NCBI GenBank assembly: GCA_026400815.1 | Contig: JAPLOI010000086.1 | Coordinates: forward strand, 1 to 36,559 | DNA from: Alphaproteobacteria bacterium | Lineage (GTDB): Bacteria > Pseudomonadota > Alphaproteobacteria > Acetobacterales > Acetobacteraceae | Direction of reading: 5' to 3' | DNA: 36,559 bases | Shown here: in pieces, positions 7,246 to 14,963 of the stretch | Layout of the letters: the number at the start of each line of letters is the position of its first letter | Numbering within the stretch: position 1 is the stretch's first letter | Translations under genes and position numbers: made by a program | Notes under the pieces: model-generated | The model's database searches: none | Seen by the model: only the letters and a program-made list of their open reading frames with translations | What the model was told of the DNA's origin: nothing

Positions 7246-7569
7246 ATGGCCGTGAAGCCCCTGTTGAGCGTGCCGCGCGAGGTGAAGGCCGGCGTGCCGT
7301 TCGAGGTTCGCATCCTGATCCAGCACCCCATGGAAACCGGGTTCCGGCGCGATGCCGTGGGCGGGGTGATCGCGCGCGACATCATCCATACCTTCGAGTG
7401 TTCCGTGGATGGGGAGGAGGTGTTCGCCGCACGGCTGGAGCCGGCGATTGCGGCCAAGCCCTACCTGGCGTTCTCGGCGCGGCTGGAGCGCAGCGGGACG
7501 ATGCTGTTGCGCTGGGTGGATGACCACGGCGTGGAGGCGCAGGAGCGTGTCGACATCCGCGTGGTGTAG
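7246..7569 (+). CDS. soxZ: SoxZ-like sulfur carrier partner
   Basis: 107 residues, the usual SoxZ length. SoxZ pairs with SoxY in the periplasmic sulfur carrier; it has no leader of its own and is normally exported with SoxY. Family features are the beginning PREVKAGVPFEVRILIQHPMETG, the central AARLEPAIAAKPYLAF and the ending GVEAQERVDIRV (fragments of one continuous immunoglobulin-like domain). GGGAG at 7233-7237 with 8-nt spacing sets the ATG at 7246. It overlaps the probable soxA start. Unlike in compact sox operons, a 140-bp gap holding repeat copy A separates it from soxY, so the stoichiometry of the two subunits may be affected. Confidence 0.9.
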   Translation: MAVKPLLSVPREVKAGVPFEVRILIQHPMETGFRRDAVGGVIARDIIHTFECSVDGEEVFAARLEPAIAAKPYLAFSARLERSGTMLLRWVDDHGVEAQERVDIRVV

Positions 7570-8308
7570 GGCGCTGGTGCTGCTGCTGGCGGCGTTGCCG
7601 GCGGCGGCGCAAGAGAGGCGCTCGGGCTACGACGATGCCGGGCCGCAGGTACGGGCCATGCAGGATGACGACATGGCCAACCCGGCCTTCCTGTGGGTGC
7701 AGCAGGGCGAGGTGCTGTGGGAGCGGCGCGTCGGGGAGGCGGGCAAGAGCTGTGCCGATTGCCACGGCGCGGTTTCGGAGATGCGCGGCGTGGCGGCGCG
7801 GTTTCCGGAGTTCGATGCGGCGCGCGGGCGGGTGGTGACGCTGGAGCAGCGGGTGAATGTGTGCCGCACGGATTTCCAGGGCGCGCCGGCCCTGGCGCCG
7901 GAAAGCGATGCGCTGCTGGGGATCACCGCGTTGGTGGGGTTGCAGTCGCGCGGGATGCCGGTGGCGGTGGAGGTCTCCGGCGCGGCGGCGGAGGCGGTGG
8001 CGCGCGGGGAGGCGTTCTTCCGGTTGCGGCAGGGGCAGCTGAATCTCTCCTGTGCGCAGTGCCACGACCAGCTGGCGGGGCAATCCCTGGCGGGCAGCCG
8101 GATTCCGCAGGGGCATCCGAACGGGTATCCGATCTACCGGCTGGAATGGCAGGGGATGGGCTCCCTGCATCGCCGGCTGCGTGCCTGCCTGGTGGGGGTG
8201 CGGGCGGAGCCGCTGGGGCGGGATGATGCGCTGCTGGGGGATCTGGAGCTGTACCTGGCGGCGCGGGCGGCGGGGCTGAAGGTGGAGACGCCGGGCGTGC
8301 GGCCCTGA
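7547..8308 (+). CDS. soxA: SoxA-like c-type cytochrome, two CxxCH sites
   Basis: About 253 residues, partner of SoxX. It has two haem motifs, CADCH (C69-C72-H73) and CAQCH (starting C169), and the conserved RLRACLVGVRAEP, in which C214 corresponds to the Cys ligand of the active-site haem in SoxA. A leader (ALVLLLAALPAAAQ) predicts export. The start is uncertain: GTG at 7547 gives a better leader with an Arg but its AGGAG is almost touching; GTG at 7577 has a weak TAGGG site and would shorten the protein by ten residues. It follows soxZ in the order X-Y-Z-A found in sox clusters, but soxB, normally next, is replaced by livF. No soxCD is in view. Confidence 0.9.
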   Translation: MSTSAWCRALVLLLAALPAAAQERRSGYDDAGPQVRAMQDDDMANPAFLWVQQGEVLWERRVGEAGKSCADCHGAVSEMRGVAARFPEFDAARGRVVTLEQRVNVCRTDFQGAPALAPESDALLGITALVGLQSRGMPVAVEVSGAAAEAVARGEAFFRLRQGQLNLSCAQCHDQLAGQSLAGSRIPQGHPNGYPIYRLEWQGMGSLHRRLRACLVGVRAEPLGRDDALLGDLELYLAARAAGLKVETPGVRP

Positions 8309-8343
8309 CTTCCCAGGCGGGGGGCTTTCGGTATCATCGCGGC

Positions 8344-9063
8344 ATGACCCACCCCGACGCGCTGCTGGAGGTCTCGAACCTCGCCTATTCCTACAACGGC
8401 CTCGCGGCCGTGCGGGATGTTTCGTTCCATGTGGGCAGCGGCGAGGTGGTGGCGCTGTTGGGGGGGAACGGGGCGGGGAAATCCACCACGGTGAAGGTGG
8501 TGGCCGGTGCCTTTAAGGCGAAATCCGGCACCATCCGGTTCGATGGCGAGGCGATCGAGGGCCAGCCGAGCCACGTGGTGGTGAAGCGCGGCATCACGCT
8601 GGTGCCGGAAGGGCGGCTGGTGTTTCCGCTGATGACAGTGGAGGAGAACCTGCAGATGGGCGGGTTCACCCAGCCGGCGGCCAGCGTGGCGCGCGCCATC
8701 GAGCACAGCTTCACGTTGTTTCCCCGGCTTGCGGAACGCAGGGCGCAACGGGCGGGCTCGCTCAGCGGCGGGGAGCAGCAGATGCTGGCGATCGCGCGCG
8801 GGCTGATGAGCGCACCCAGGCTGATGATCCTGGACGAGCCCTCCCTGGGCCTGGCGCCGATCCGGGTGCAGGAGCTGTTCCGGCTGATCGCGGCGATCGC
8901 GGAGGAAGGGGTGGCGATCGTGCTGGTGGAGCAGAACGTGCACCAGAGCCTGAAGATCGCCCACCGTGGTTACGTGATTGAAAGGGGAACAACCGTATTG
9001 GGCGGTACCGGCGAGGAGTTGCTGGGCAACGACTATGTGCGGCGGGCCTTCCTGGGGCGTTAA
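8344..9063 (+). CDS. livF: Branched-chain amino-acid type ABC transporter ATPase LivF
   Basis: 239 residues, HAAT-family ATPase. Walker A is GGNGAGKST (K46); the signature LSGGEQQ, Walker B LMILDEPS and the GLAP segment typical of LivF are all present, as is the EGRLVFPLMTVEENL region. It powers import of amino acids, amides or urea together with LivG, LivH, LivM and a binding protein. Those partners lie at 13117-17112 on the other strand without a LivF of their own, so this gene probably completes that transporter. It is 35 bp after soxA and might be read with the sox operon. Its TAA overlaps the last bases of the convergent permease gene. Confidence 0.92.
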   Translation: MTHPDALLEVSNLAYSYNGLAAVRDVSFHVGSGEVVALLGGNGAGKSTTVKVVAGAFKAKSGTIRFDGEAIEGQPSHVVVKRGITLVPEGRLVFPLMTVEENLQMGGFTQPAASVARAIEHSFTLFPRLAERRAQRAGSLSGGEQQMLAIARGLMSAPRLMILDEPSLGLAPIRVQELFRLIAAIAEEGVAIVLVEQNVHQSLKIAHRGYVIERGTTVLGGTGEELLGNDYVRRAFLGR

Positions 9064-9854
9064 CCGCGCGTGCCGGCCTTGAGGAAGCTGTCGATCACCT
9101 GGCGCTGCAGGGCGATGTAGATCAGCAGCACCGGGGCGCAGGCCATGCTGGACATGGCCATGAGCGGGCCCCAGAGGTTGCCCTCCTCGGTGAGGAAGCT
9201 CTGGATGCCGATCTGGATCACGGCGCTGCGCGGGGTGCGAGTGAGCAGCAGCGGCCAGAAATATTCGTTCCAGGCGGAGATGAAGAGCAGGATCGCCAGG
9301 GCCGCGAGCGGGGCGCGCAGGTTGGGCACGATGATGCGCCAGAGCAGGCGCCAGTGGCTGGCGCCGTCGATCTGCGCGGCCTCGATCACGTCGCGCGGGA
9401 AGGAGCGCATGGCCTGCACCAGCATCAGCACGGCCAGCGCGCTGGCGAGGTGGGGCAGCAGCAGGGCGCCCAGCGTGTCGATCAGGCCGAGGCGGGCGAT
9501 GGCGACGTAGTTCGGGATCATCACCACCTGGAACGGCACCAGCCAGGAGAGCGCGAACAGGGCGTGCAGGGTGCGGTCGAAGGGGAAGCGCCAGCGGGTG
9601 AAGGCGAAGGCGGCCAAGGTGGCGGTGAGGAGCTGGATGGCGGTGGAGAGCGTGGCATAGGCGAGCGTGTTGCCGAGCAGGCGCCAGACCGGGGTGGTGG
9701 CGATGACGAAGCGGAAATTCTCCAGCGTCGGGTCGGCCGGCCAGGGCCAGGGGGAGTAGATCTCGGCCTCGCCGCGCAGGGCGGTGGTGAGCATCCACCA
9801 GATCGGGAAGACGGAGACGAGGGCGAGCGGGGCCAGGGCGAGGTGGTGTCTCAT
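9060..9854 (-). CDS. CUT1 ABC transporter permease (UgpE/MalG-like)
   Basis: 264 residues with about six membrane segments and the cytoplasmic EAA loop (EAAQIDGASHWRLLWRI...P) that docks the ATPase. It belongs to the second-permease type of sugar, polyol and glycerol-phosphate importers. The ATG at 9854 begins MRHHLALAPLALVSVFPIWW; longer frames upstream would run through repeat copy B. No convincing Shine-Dalgarno sequence is present because the repeat reaches to within a few bases of the ATG. It is the last gene of the binding protein-permease-permease set, separated from the first permease by that repeat. No MalK/UgpC-type ATPase is in the window. Confidence 0.9.
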   Translation of the reverse strand: MRHHLALAPLALVSVFPIWWMLTTALRGEAEIYSPWPWPADPTLENFRFVIATTPVWRLLGNTLAYATLSTAIQLLTATLAAFAFTRWRFPFDRTLHALFALSWLVPFQVVMIPNYVAIARLGLIDTLGALLLPHLASALAVLMLVQAMRSFPRDVIEAAQIDGASHWRLLWRIIVPNLRAPLAALAILLFISAWNEYFWPLLLTRTPRSAVIQIGIQSFLTEEGNLWGPLMAMSSMACAPVLLIYIALQRQVIDSFLKAGTRG

Positions 9855-9857
9855 GAA

Positions 9858-9991
9858 GCAAGCGCGTTCTTTTTTGAAAAAAAGAACCAAAAAACTTTTC
9901 CCCTCTGTGACGAGGAAAACCAGGCGCCACACAGCGCAAACGAATAAAACTCCTTTTGCTTCTTTTTCTTCAGAAAAAGAAGATTCTTTCT
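9858..9991 (-). repeat. AT-rich twin-hairpin element, copy B
   Basis: Inverted copy of the 7104-7231 element. Palindromes lie at 9959-9982 and 9866-9887; the outer halves are nearly identical to copy A and the roughly 40-bp middle differs. As in copy A, the element starts at the TAG of the upstream gene (here 9990-9992) and ends just before the start of the downstream gene (9854), in sense with transcription. Positions 9861-9898 are identical to 30901-30938. Confidence 0.85.
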
Positions 9992-10892
9992 AATCATCAT
10001 GAAAGCTCACCCGCCGCATGAGCCAGAGCAGGAACAGCGCCGCCGTTCCGAAGCCGGCAAACAGCAGCAGCCCGGCGGCCGAGGCCCAGCCGGCGGCGAG
10101 GCTGCCGAAGCCGAACTGCCAGAGCAGGTACCAGATGGTGTTGCTGCTGCCGAGCGGGCCGCCGCCGGTGAGCACGTGGATGTAGGCGAAGCTCCATTGC
10201 GCGCCGAGCAGGATGGTGAGCAGCACCAGCAGGCTAATGGTCGGCGAGAGCAGCGGCAGGCGGATGCGGCGGGTGACCTGCCATTCGCTGGCGCCGTCGA
10301 GCCGGGCGGCTTCGATCAGCGAGGGATTGAGCCCGGCGAGGCTGGCGGAGACCAGCAGGGTGGAGAAGCCGATCAGCTTCCAGCCGGTGATCCAGGTGAT
10401 GGTCCAGAGCGCCAGGTCGGGGTCTTGCAGGAAGGCGACGGGGCCGAGGCCGAGGGCCTTGAAGCCGGCATTGACCATGCCGAAGCGCGGGTCGAGCAGC
10501 CAGCGCCAGACCGCGGCGGCCACGATCGGGGCGATGATGAGCGGGACGAAGATCAGGCCGCGGTAGATGTTGCGCCAGGGGCCGCGCAGCTCCTGGGTGA
10601 GGATGGCGATGGCCACCGGGAGTACCACGGTGAGCGGCAGCAGGGCGGCCAGGTGCAGGGCGGTGTTGGCGAGCGCCTGTTCCAGCTCCGGCAGGGTGAG
10701 CAGGTTGGTGAAGTTGTCGAGCCCCACGAAGCGGGGCTCCACCATGGGCATCATGTTCCACTGGTGCAGGCTGAGCCAGCCGGCATAGCCCAGCGGGGCA
10801 TAGGTGAAGGCCACCACGGCGCCAAGAGCTGGTGCGAGGTAGAGCCATGGCGCCAGGGCTTCGCGGGTGCGATGCCCGAAGGTGCGGGCCAT
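9990..10892 (-). CDS. CUT1 ABC transporter permease (UgpA/MalF-like)
   Basis: 300 residues with six predicted membrane segments, beginning with the APWLYLAPALGAVVAFTYAP helix. The EAA loop is EAARLDGASEWQVTRRIRLP. It forms the channel with the permease at 9060-9854 and takes substrate from the binding protein encoded 2 bp upstream (10895-12169). The gene ends HDD-TAG exactly where repeat copy B begins, so the element may have set the present stop codon. The likely substrate class is sugars or glycerol-phosphate compounds; the adjacent metallophosphoesterase tilts the guess toward phosphodiesters. Confidence 0.9.
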   Translation of the reverse strand: MARTFGHRTREALAPWLYLAPALGAVVAFTYAPLGYAGWLSLHQWNMMPMVEPRFVGLDNFTNLLTLPELEQALANTALHLAALLPLTVVLPVAIAILTQELRGPWRNIYRGLIFVPLIIAPIVAAAVWRWLLDPRFGMVNAGFKALGLGPVAFLQDPDLALWTITWITGWKLIGFSTLLVSASLAGLNPSLIEAARLDGASEWQVTRRIRLPLLSPTISLLVLLTILLGAQWSFAYIHVLTGGGPLGSSNTIWYLLWQFGFGSLAAGWASAAGLLLFAGFGTAALFLLWLMRRVSFHDD

Positions 10893-10894
10893 GC

Positions 10895-12169
10895 TCAGCG
10901 CGGCATCAGCGCCTGGGCGCGGCGCTGGGCGGCGGCCAGCAACTCCTCCGGGTCGCGCTTGCCGAACACGCCTTCCTCGGCGGCGTTCATCATGGTGGTG
11001 AGGATCTGGCGGTAGGACGGCCCGGCATGCGGCACCCAGGGCGAGAGATTGGCCAGCTGGGCCAGGTTGGGGCGCACGATGGGGTTGGCGCGGATCCAGG
11101 GGGCGAGGTGCTGTTCGCTTTCGATCGCGCTGGGCCGCAGCGGCAGGTAGCCGATGCGCGAGGTGATGATGGTGTAGGCGTAGTCGGAGGTGAGGTGCTT
11201 CATCAGCGCCCAGGCGGCGCGCTGGCGGGCGGGGTCCTTGGTCATGATGACCAGGGCCGAGCCGGAATTGGTGGGGCGCACGGGCTTGCCGGTGAAGGCG
11301 GGCATGGCGGCGGCGCGCAGCTCGAACCGGTTGGCCGCACCGCGCAGCAGGGCGCTCTGCACCGCGGAGGTTTGCAGATACATGCCGGCATTGCCGGTGG
11401 ACATGGTTTCGATCTGCGCGTCTGACTTGAGGTTGGGCATCACGCCCGCCTCGGCGATGGAGCGCAGCATGCGCACGGCGGCAACGGCTTCCGGCTCCGC
11501 GAAGGTGAGGCGGCGGCGATCGGGCGAGAGCACGCGGCCGCCGGCCGACAGGATCACGCCCTGGAACAGCCAGTCATAGGCCGATGGGCCGAAGATGCCG
11601 GTGATCAGGCCGGCCTTGCCGGTGGCCTTGTGGATGGCGATGGCGGCTTCGCGCACCTCCTCCCACGTGGCGGGCGGTGCCTCCGGGTTCAGGCCAGCGG
11701 CGCGGAACAGGTCGGCGTTGTAGAACAGCACCGGGGTGGAGAAGACATAGGCCAGGCCATAGGTCTTGCCATCGAGCCGGCCGAGTTCGACGCCGTTGGG
11801 CAGCATGCCGGCGAGGTGGCTGCGCAGGTCCTCGGCCGGAACGATCTCCTCCAGCGGGCGGATGCCGAAGTTTTCCACCACGTAGGCGAGGTCGGCGAAG
11901 ATCACCTGGGCGAGGTCGGGGCCGTTGCCGGCGATGACATCGGCCTGGATGCGGGCCATCACCTCGCCGGAGGGCGGTGCCACGCCCTCCACCTTCACGC
12001 CGGGGTTGGCGGCGGTGAAGCTGGCGATCATCTCCAGCGTCGCATCCCGCCCGAGGCCGGCGGAGGCGAGGTTATAGTTGTAGAAACGGATGTTGACCGG
12101 CGCCTGGGCCTGGGCCGGCACGGCGAGGGCGGCGCCGGCGAGGCCGAGCGCATGGCGGCGGCGGAGCAT
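10895..12169 (-). CDS. CUT1 ABC transporter substrate-binding protein (UgpB-like)
   Basis: 424 residues, periplasmic solute-binding protein of the extracellular family 1 type. The leader MLRRRHALGLAGAALAVPAQAQA is followed by VNIRFYNYNLA; later stretches such as YNADLFRAAGLNPEAPPATWEEV and YDWLFQGVILSAGGRVL are characteristic of sugar and glycerol-3-phosphate binding proteins. The ATG at 12169 is set by this leader, although the frame is open far upstream across the neighbouring gene. It lies 5 bp after the metallophosphoesterase stop and 2 bp before the permease start, giving one operon. The ligand is not deducible with confidence. Confidence 0.9.
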   Translation of the reverse strand: MLRRRHALGLAGAALAVPAQAQAPVNIRFYNYNLASAGLGRDATLEMIASFTAANPGVKVEGVAPPSGEVMARIQADVIAGNGPDLAQVIFADLAYVVENFGIRPLEEIVPAEDLRSHLAGMLPNGVELGRLDGKTYGLAYVFSTPVLFYNADLFRAAGLNPEAPPATWEEVREAAIAIHKATGKAGLITGIFGPSAYDWLFQGVILSAGGRVLSPDRRRLTFAEPEAVAAVRMLRSIAEAGVMPNLKSDAQIETMSTGNAGMYLQTSAVQSALLRGAANRFELRAAAMPAFTGKPVRPTNSGSALVIMTKDPARQRAAWALMKHLTSDYAYTIITSRIGYLPLRPSAIESEQHLAPWIRANPIVRPNLAQLANLSPWVPHAGPSYRQILTTMMNAAEEGVFGKRDPEELLAAAQRRAQALMPR

Positions 12170-12174
12170 GTGCC

Positions 12175-13023
12175 TCAGCCCTTGGTGCGCAGATTGGCTT
12201 CGTAGGCGCGCAGCGTCTCCAGCGTGTGGCGGCCCACCTCCACGCGCTCCGAGGCATGCGGAGCGTAGGTGATGGTCAGCCCGCTGTCGCGCAGGGTGCC
12301 GAGCGAGATGGAGGTGCCGCTGACGGAGCGGATGCCCTCGCCGGCATGGAGCGGGTCGAGCGCGCAATGCTGGCCCATGCCAATGAAGAGCGGGATGCCG
12401 TGCCACAGCCCGGCGCGGTCCTGGTGGATGTGGCCGGAGAGGATGCCGACCACGCCGCGGTTCGGCAGCAATGCGGCCAGCCGCTCGGTGGCGGCGAAGG
12501 ACAGGCTTTCCCATTCCCAGTCCGGATCGAAGTCCAGCGCCGGGGCGTGGTGCATGATGATGAGCTTGGGCAGGCCGGGGTGGCGATCCAGCGCGTCGGC
12601 CAGGAACTCGAACTGGCCATCCTCCAGCGTGCCGCCGATGCGGTAGGGCTCGCTGGTGTCCAGAGTGATCACGTGCAGGCCGTCGATCGCCACGTCGTGG
12701 TCATAGGGGGCGGTGGGGTCGTTGGTGGCGATGCCCATGCCGGCATAGAAGCCTGGTCGGCTGTCGTGGTTGCCGAGCCCATAGAGCACCGGGATGGGCA
12801 GGCCTTCCAGGATCTCGCGCAGCAGCTGGAAGGATTCGATGTCGCCGTGGTTGGTCAGGTCGCCGCTGACGGCGACGAAGCTGGGGCGGGGGGCCATCGC
12901 CTCGATCTGGGCGCGCACGGTGCGCAGCGTGGCCACAGTGTCGGAGCGCACGCCGGGCTCCGGGTGGTCGCCGTGGACGATGTGCAGGTCGGTGATGTGA
13001 ACGAAGTGGATCGGCTTGGCCAT
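12175..13023 (-). CDS. Metallophosphoesterase (CpdA/GpdQ-like)
   Basis: 282 residues with the complete calcineurin-like metal site: D12-L-H14, G54-D55, G84-N85-H86-D87, IIMHHAP and LSGHIHQD. Proteins of this type hydrolyse cyclic nucleotides or glycerophosphodiesters with two metal ions. No signal peptide is seen, so it should be cytoplasmic. It is the first gene of the UgpB-UgpA-UgpE-like set; a plausible but unproven reading is that a phosphodiester is imported and cut inside. The ATG at 13023 follows GGGGAG in the preceding bases. It could instead be a cAMP phosphodiesterase with a regulatory role. Confidence 0.88.
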   Translation of the reverse strand: MAKPIHFVHITDLHIVHGDHPEPGVRSDTVATLRTVRAQIEAMAPRPSFVAVSGDLTNHGDIESFQLLREILEGLPIPVLYGLGNHDSRPGFYAGMGIATNDPTAPYDHDVAIDGLHVITLDTSEPYRIGGTLEDGQFEFLADALDRHPGLPKLIIMHHAPALDFDPDWEWESLSFAATERLAALLPNRGVVGILSGHIHQDRAGLWHGIPLFIGMGQHCALDPLHAGEGIRSVSGTSISLGTLRDSGLTITYAPHASERVEVGRHTLETLRAYEANLRTKG

Positions 13024-13116
13024 CGCTGCGGCTCCCCTGGGGTGGGGCGTGTTTAGCAATGGTTCGATGGCGCGCGTGCGACGCTTGGCCGATGTTTGTG
13101 TGACACCGGGGGCGGG

Positions 13117-13845
13117 TCAGGGCTCCTCGGGCGTGCCCAGATAGGCCGCGATCACCTTCGGGTCGGCGGAAATCTCGTCGGGGGTGCCCTCGGCAATCTT
13201 GGCGCCGGCATCCAGCACGATGATGCGGTCGGAGATGCGCATCACCGCTTCCATGTCGTGCTCCACCAGGAACACCGTGGTGCCACGGTCCCGCACCCGG
13301 CGCAGGATGTCGCAGATTTCGTCGGTTTCCGCCGGGTTGAGGCCGGCGCAGGGTTCGTCGGCCAGCAGCAGCACCGGGCGGGCGGCAATGGCGCGGGCGA
13401 GTTCCAGGCGGCGCAGATAGCCCACGGTGAGGTCGCCCGCCGGCCGGTCGGCGAAGTCGTCCAGGCCCGCGGTTTCGAGGGCGGCTTCCGTCACGGCGGC
13501 CACGTCGCGCGGGCCGTCCCGGCCGAACAGGGCGCCGATGCGAACGTTGTCGTGGACGGTGATTTCCGGGAAGGGCTTGGCGATCTGGAAAGCCCGGGCA
13601 ATGCCGCGCCGCGCGATGGCCACCGTGCTCTGGCCGTCGATCTGCTCGCCGTGGAACAGGATCTCACCGGCGCTGGGGGGCAGGTAGCCTGTGACGAGGT
13701 TGAAGATGGTGGACTTACCGGCACCGTTGGGGCCGATCAGCGAGGTGATCGTGCCGGGCTCCACGCGCAGCGAGACATCATCCGTGGCGACAAGCCCGCG
13801 GAAGCGCTTGGTGACGGATTTCAGCTCCAGGATGGCGGGCTTCAT
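13117..13845 (-). CDS. livG: Branched-chain amino-acid type ABC transporter ATPase LivG
   Basis: 242 residues. Walker A is GPNGAGKST (K44), Walker B is VLLLADEP, and CAGLNPAE is the LivG-type stretch after it. The signature motif reads LTVGYLRRLELARA, the loose form normal for LivG rather than LSGGQ. ITSLIGPNG and the ending AYLGTPEEP fit HAAT-family ATPases. Its ATG overlaps the livM stop by 4 bp. Together with livM, livH, the binding protein at 15871 and the distant livF it makes a full importer of amino acids, amides or similar solutes. Confidence 0.93.
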   Translation of the reverse strand: MKPAILELKSVTKRFRGLVATDDVSLRVEPGTITSLIGPNGAGKSTIFNLVTGYLPPSAGEILFHGEQIDGQSTVAIARRGIARAFQIAKPFPEITVHDNVRIGALFGRDGPRDVAAVTEAALETAGLDDFADRPAGDLTVGYLRRLELARAIAARPVLLLADEPCAGLNPAETDEICDILRRVRDRGTTVFLVEHDMEAVMRISDRIIVLDAGAKIAEGTPDEISADPKVIAAYLGTPEEP

Positions 13846-14831
13846 GCCGCGGCATCCCGGCGGCGGCGGCGGAAGGCCAACCAGGTGCCGACAATGCCGC
13901 GCGGCGCGGCCAGCACCAGGGCGACCAGCATGGCGCCGGTGAGGAACATGTGCAGGTTGAGGAAGCCGCCCAGGATCACCTGCGTCAGCACCACCATGAT
14001 GACCGAGCCGATCATCGGCCCGATCAGCGTCCCCATCCCGCCCAGCAAATTGTAGACGATCATGTTGAGCGAGAAATCGGTGCGGTACACCGATCCGGTG
14101 GTGATGTAGCCCAGCGAGTGGGCGTAGATCACGCCGAGCGCGCCGGTGAGCGTGGCCGAGAGCACGAACATGGTGATCTTGTAGCGCTCCGTCGGCACGC
14201 CGAGCATGCGGGCGGTGTCCTCATCCTCGCGCATCGCGGCCAGGCCGTGGCCGATGCGGGCGTTCTTCACCGCAAACGCGATGGCCAGGATCACCGCGGT
14301 GGCGATCAGCAGCAGGTAATAGAACACCGCCTCCTGCCGCAGGCCGAAGGCGGGGATGCGCGGGAACACCAGACCCATCGAGCCCTTGAAGGCGTCGATC
14401 GAATTGGTGAGTTCCGAGAGCACCTGGGCCACGCCGAGCATGGCGACCGCGAAGTAGATGCCGCGCAGGCGCAGGATCGGCCAGGCCACGGCGCCGGCCA
14501 CCACGGCGCAGGCGCCCATGCCCACCACCAGGCCGAGGCCGAGGCCGACCAGCGGCTGGGCGCGCATGAACGGGGTGCCGAGCATCTGTGTTTCGAACAA
14601 CCCGGCGGCGAAGGCGCCCAGGCCGATGAAGGCGGTGTGGCCGAAGCTCCAGTAGCCCGCGAAGCCGCCCAGCAGCGTCCAGGCCAGGCCGAGCGCGGTG
14701 GAAAGCAGGATCAGCTGGCCGACCCGCACGTGGAACGGCATCAGCACGAAGGGCACGCAGGCCAGCACGGCGAGGCCGAGCAGGGCGGCGAGGATCCACC
14801 AGCGTTGCCGGGCGATGGCTTCGCGCAGCAT
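13842..14831 (-). CDS. livM: Branched-chain amino-acid type ABC transporter permease LivM
   Basis: 329 residues, hydrophobic throughout, with LivM features such as GYWSFGHTAFIGLGAFAAG, FAVAMLGVAQVLSEL and NLLGGMGTLIGPMIG. It pairs with LivH in the membrane. GGGAGG at 14840-14845 (minus strand) precedes the ATG at 14831 with 7-nt spacing. That ribosome site is part of the inverted repeat bordering the livH-livM spacer. It overlaps livG by four bases, so both are translated from one message. Confidence 0.92.
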   Translation of the reverse strand: MLREAIARQRWWILAALLGLAVLACVPFVLMPFHVRVGQLILLSTALGLAWTLLGGFAGYWSFGHTAFIGLGAFAAGLFETQMLGTPFMRAQPLVGLGLGLVVGMGACAVVAGAVAWPILRLRGIYFAVAMLGVAQVLSELTNSIDAFKGSMGLVFPRIPAFGLRQEAVFYYLLLIATAVILAIAFAVKNARIGHGLAAMREDEDTARMLGVPTERYKITMFVLSATLTGALGVIYAHSLGYITTGSVYRTDFSLNMIVYNLLGGMGTLIGPMIGSVIMVVLTQVILGGFLNLHMFLTGAMLVALVLAAPRGIVGTWLAFRRRRRDAAA

Positions 14832-14963
14832 CTAGTGTCCTCCCCGCGAAGTCCGTCCCGCTTTGGACGGACGTAGCGGATCAGGAGGCCACGGAAAACC
14901 AAGGGCTGGTGTCCCGCGAACGGGTGCTTCCGGATTGGGCTGGGCGTGCGGCGGGGACACTAG
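14832..14963 (-). repeat. livH-livM spacer bounded by short inverted repeats
   Basis: The spacer starts and ends with imperfect inverted repeats: ctagtgtcctccccgc at 14832-14847 and gcggggacactag at 14951-14963, matching over 13 bp with a 3-nt gap. Inside is a hairpin at 14851-14872 (GTCCGTCC, loop cgcttt, GGACGGAC). The outer ends coincide with the livH stop and the livM ribosome site. It contains no reading frame of note and could be a miniature insertion or an attenuator-like structure. Confidence 0.6.

Noticed and set aside
14832-14963. A riboswitch upstream of livM
   Set aside because: Only one simple hairpin and terminal repeats are visible; no known aptamer pattern was recognised and the site is inside an operon.
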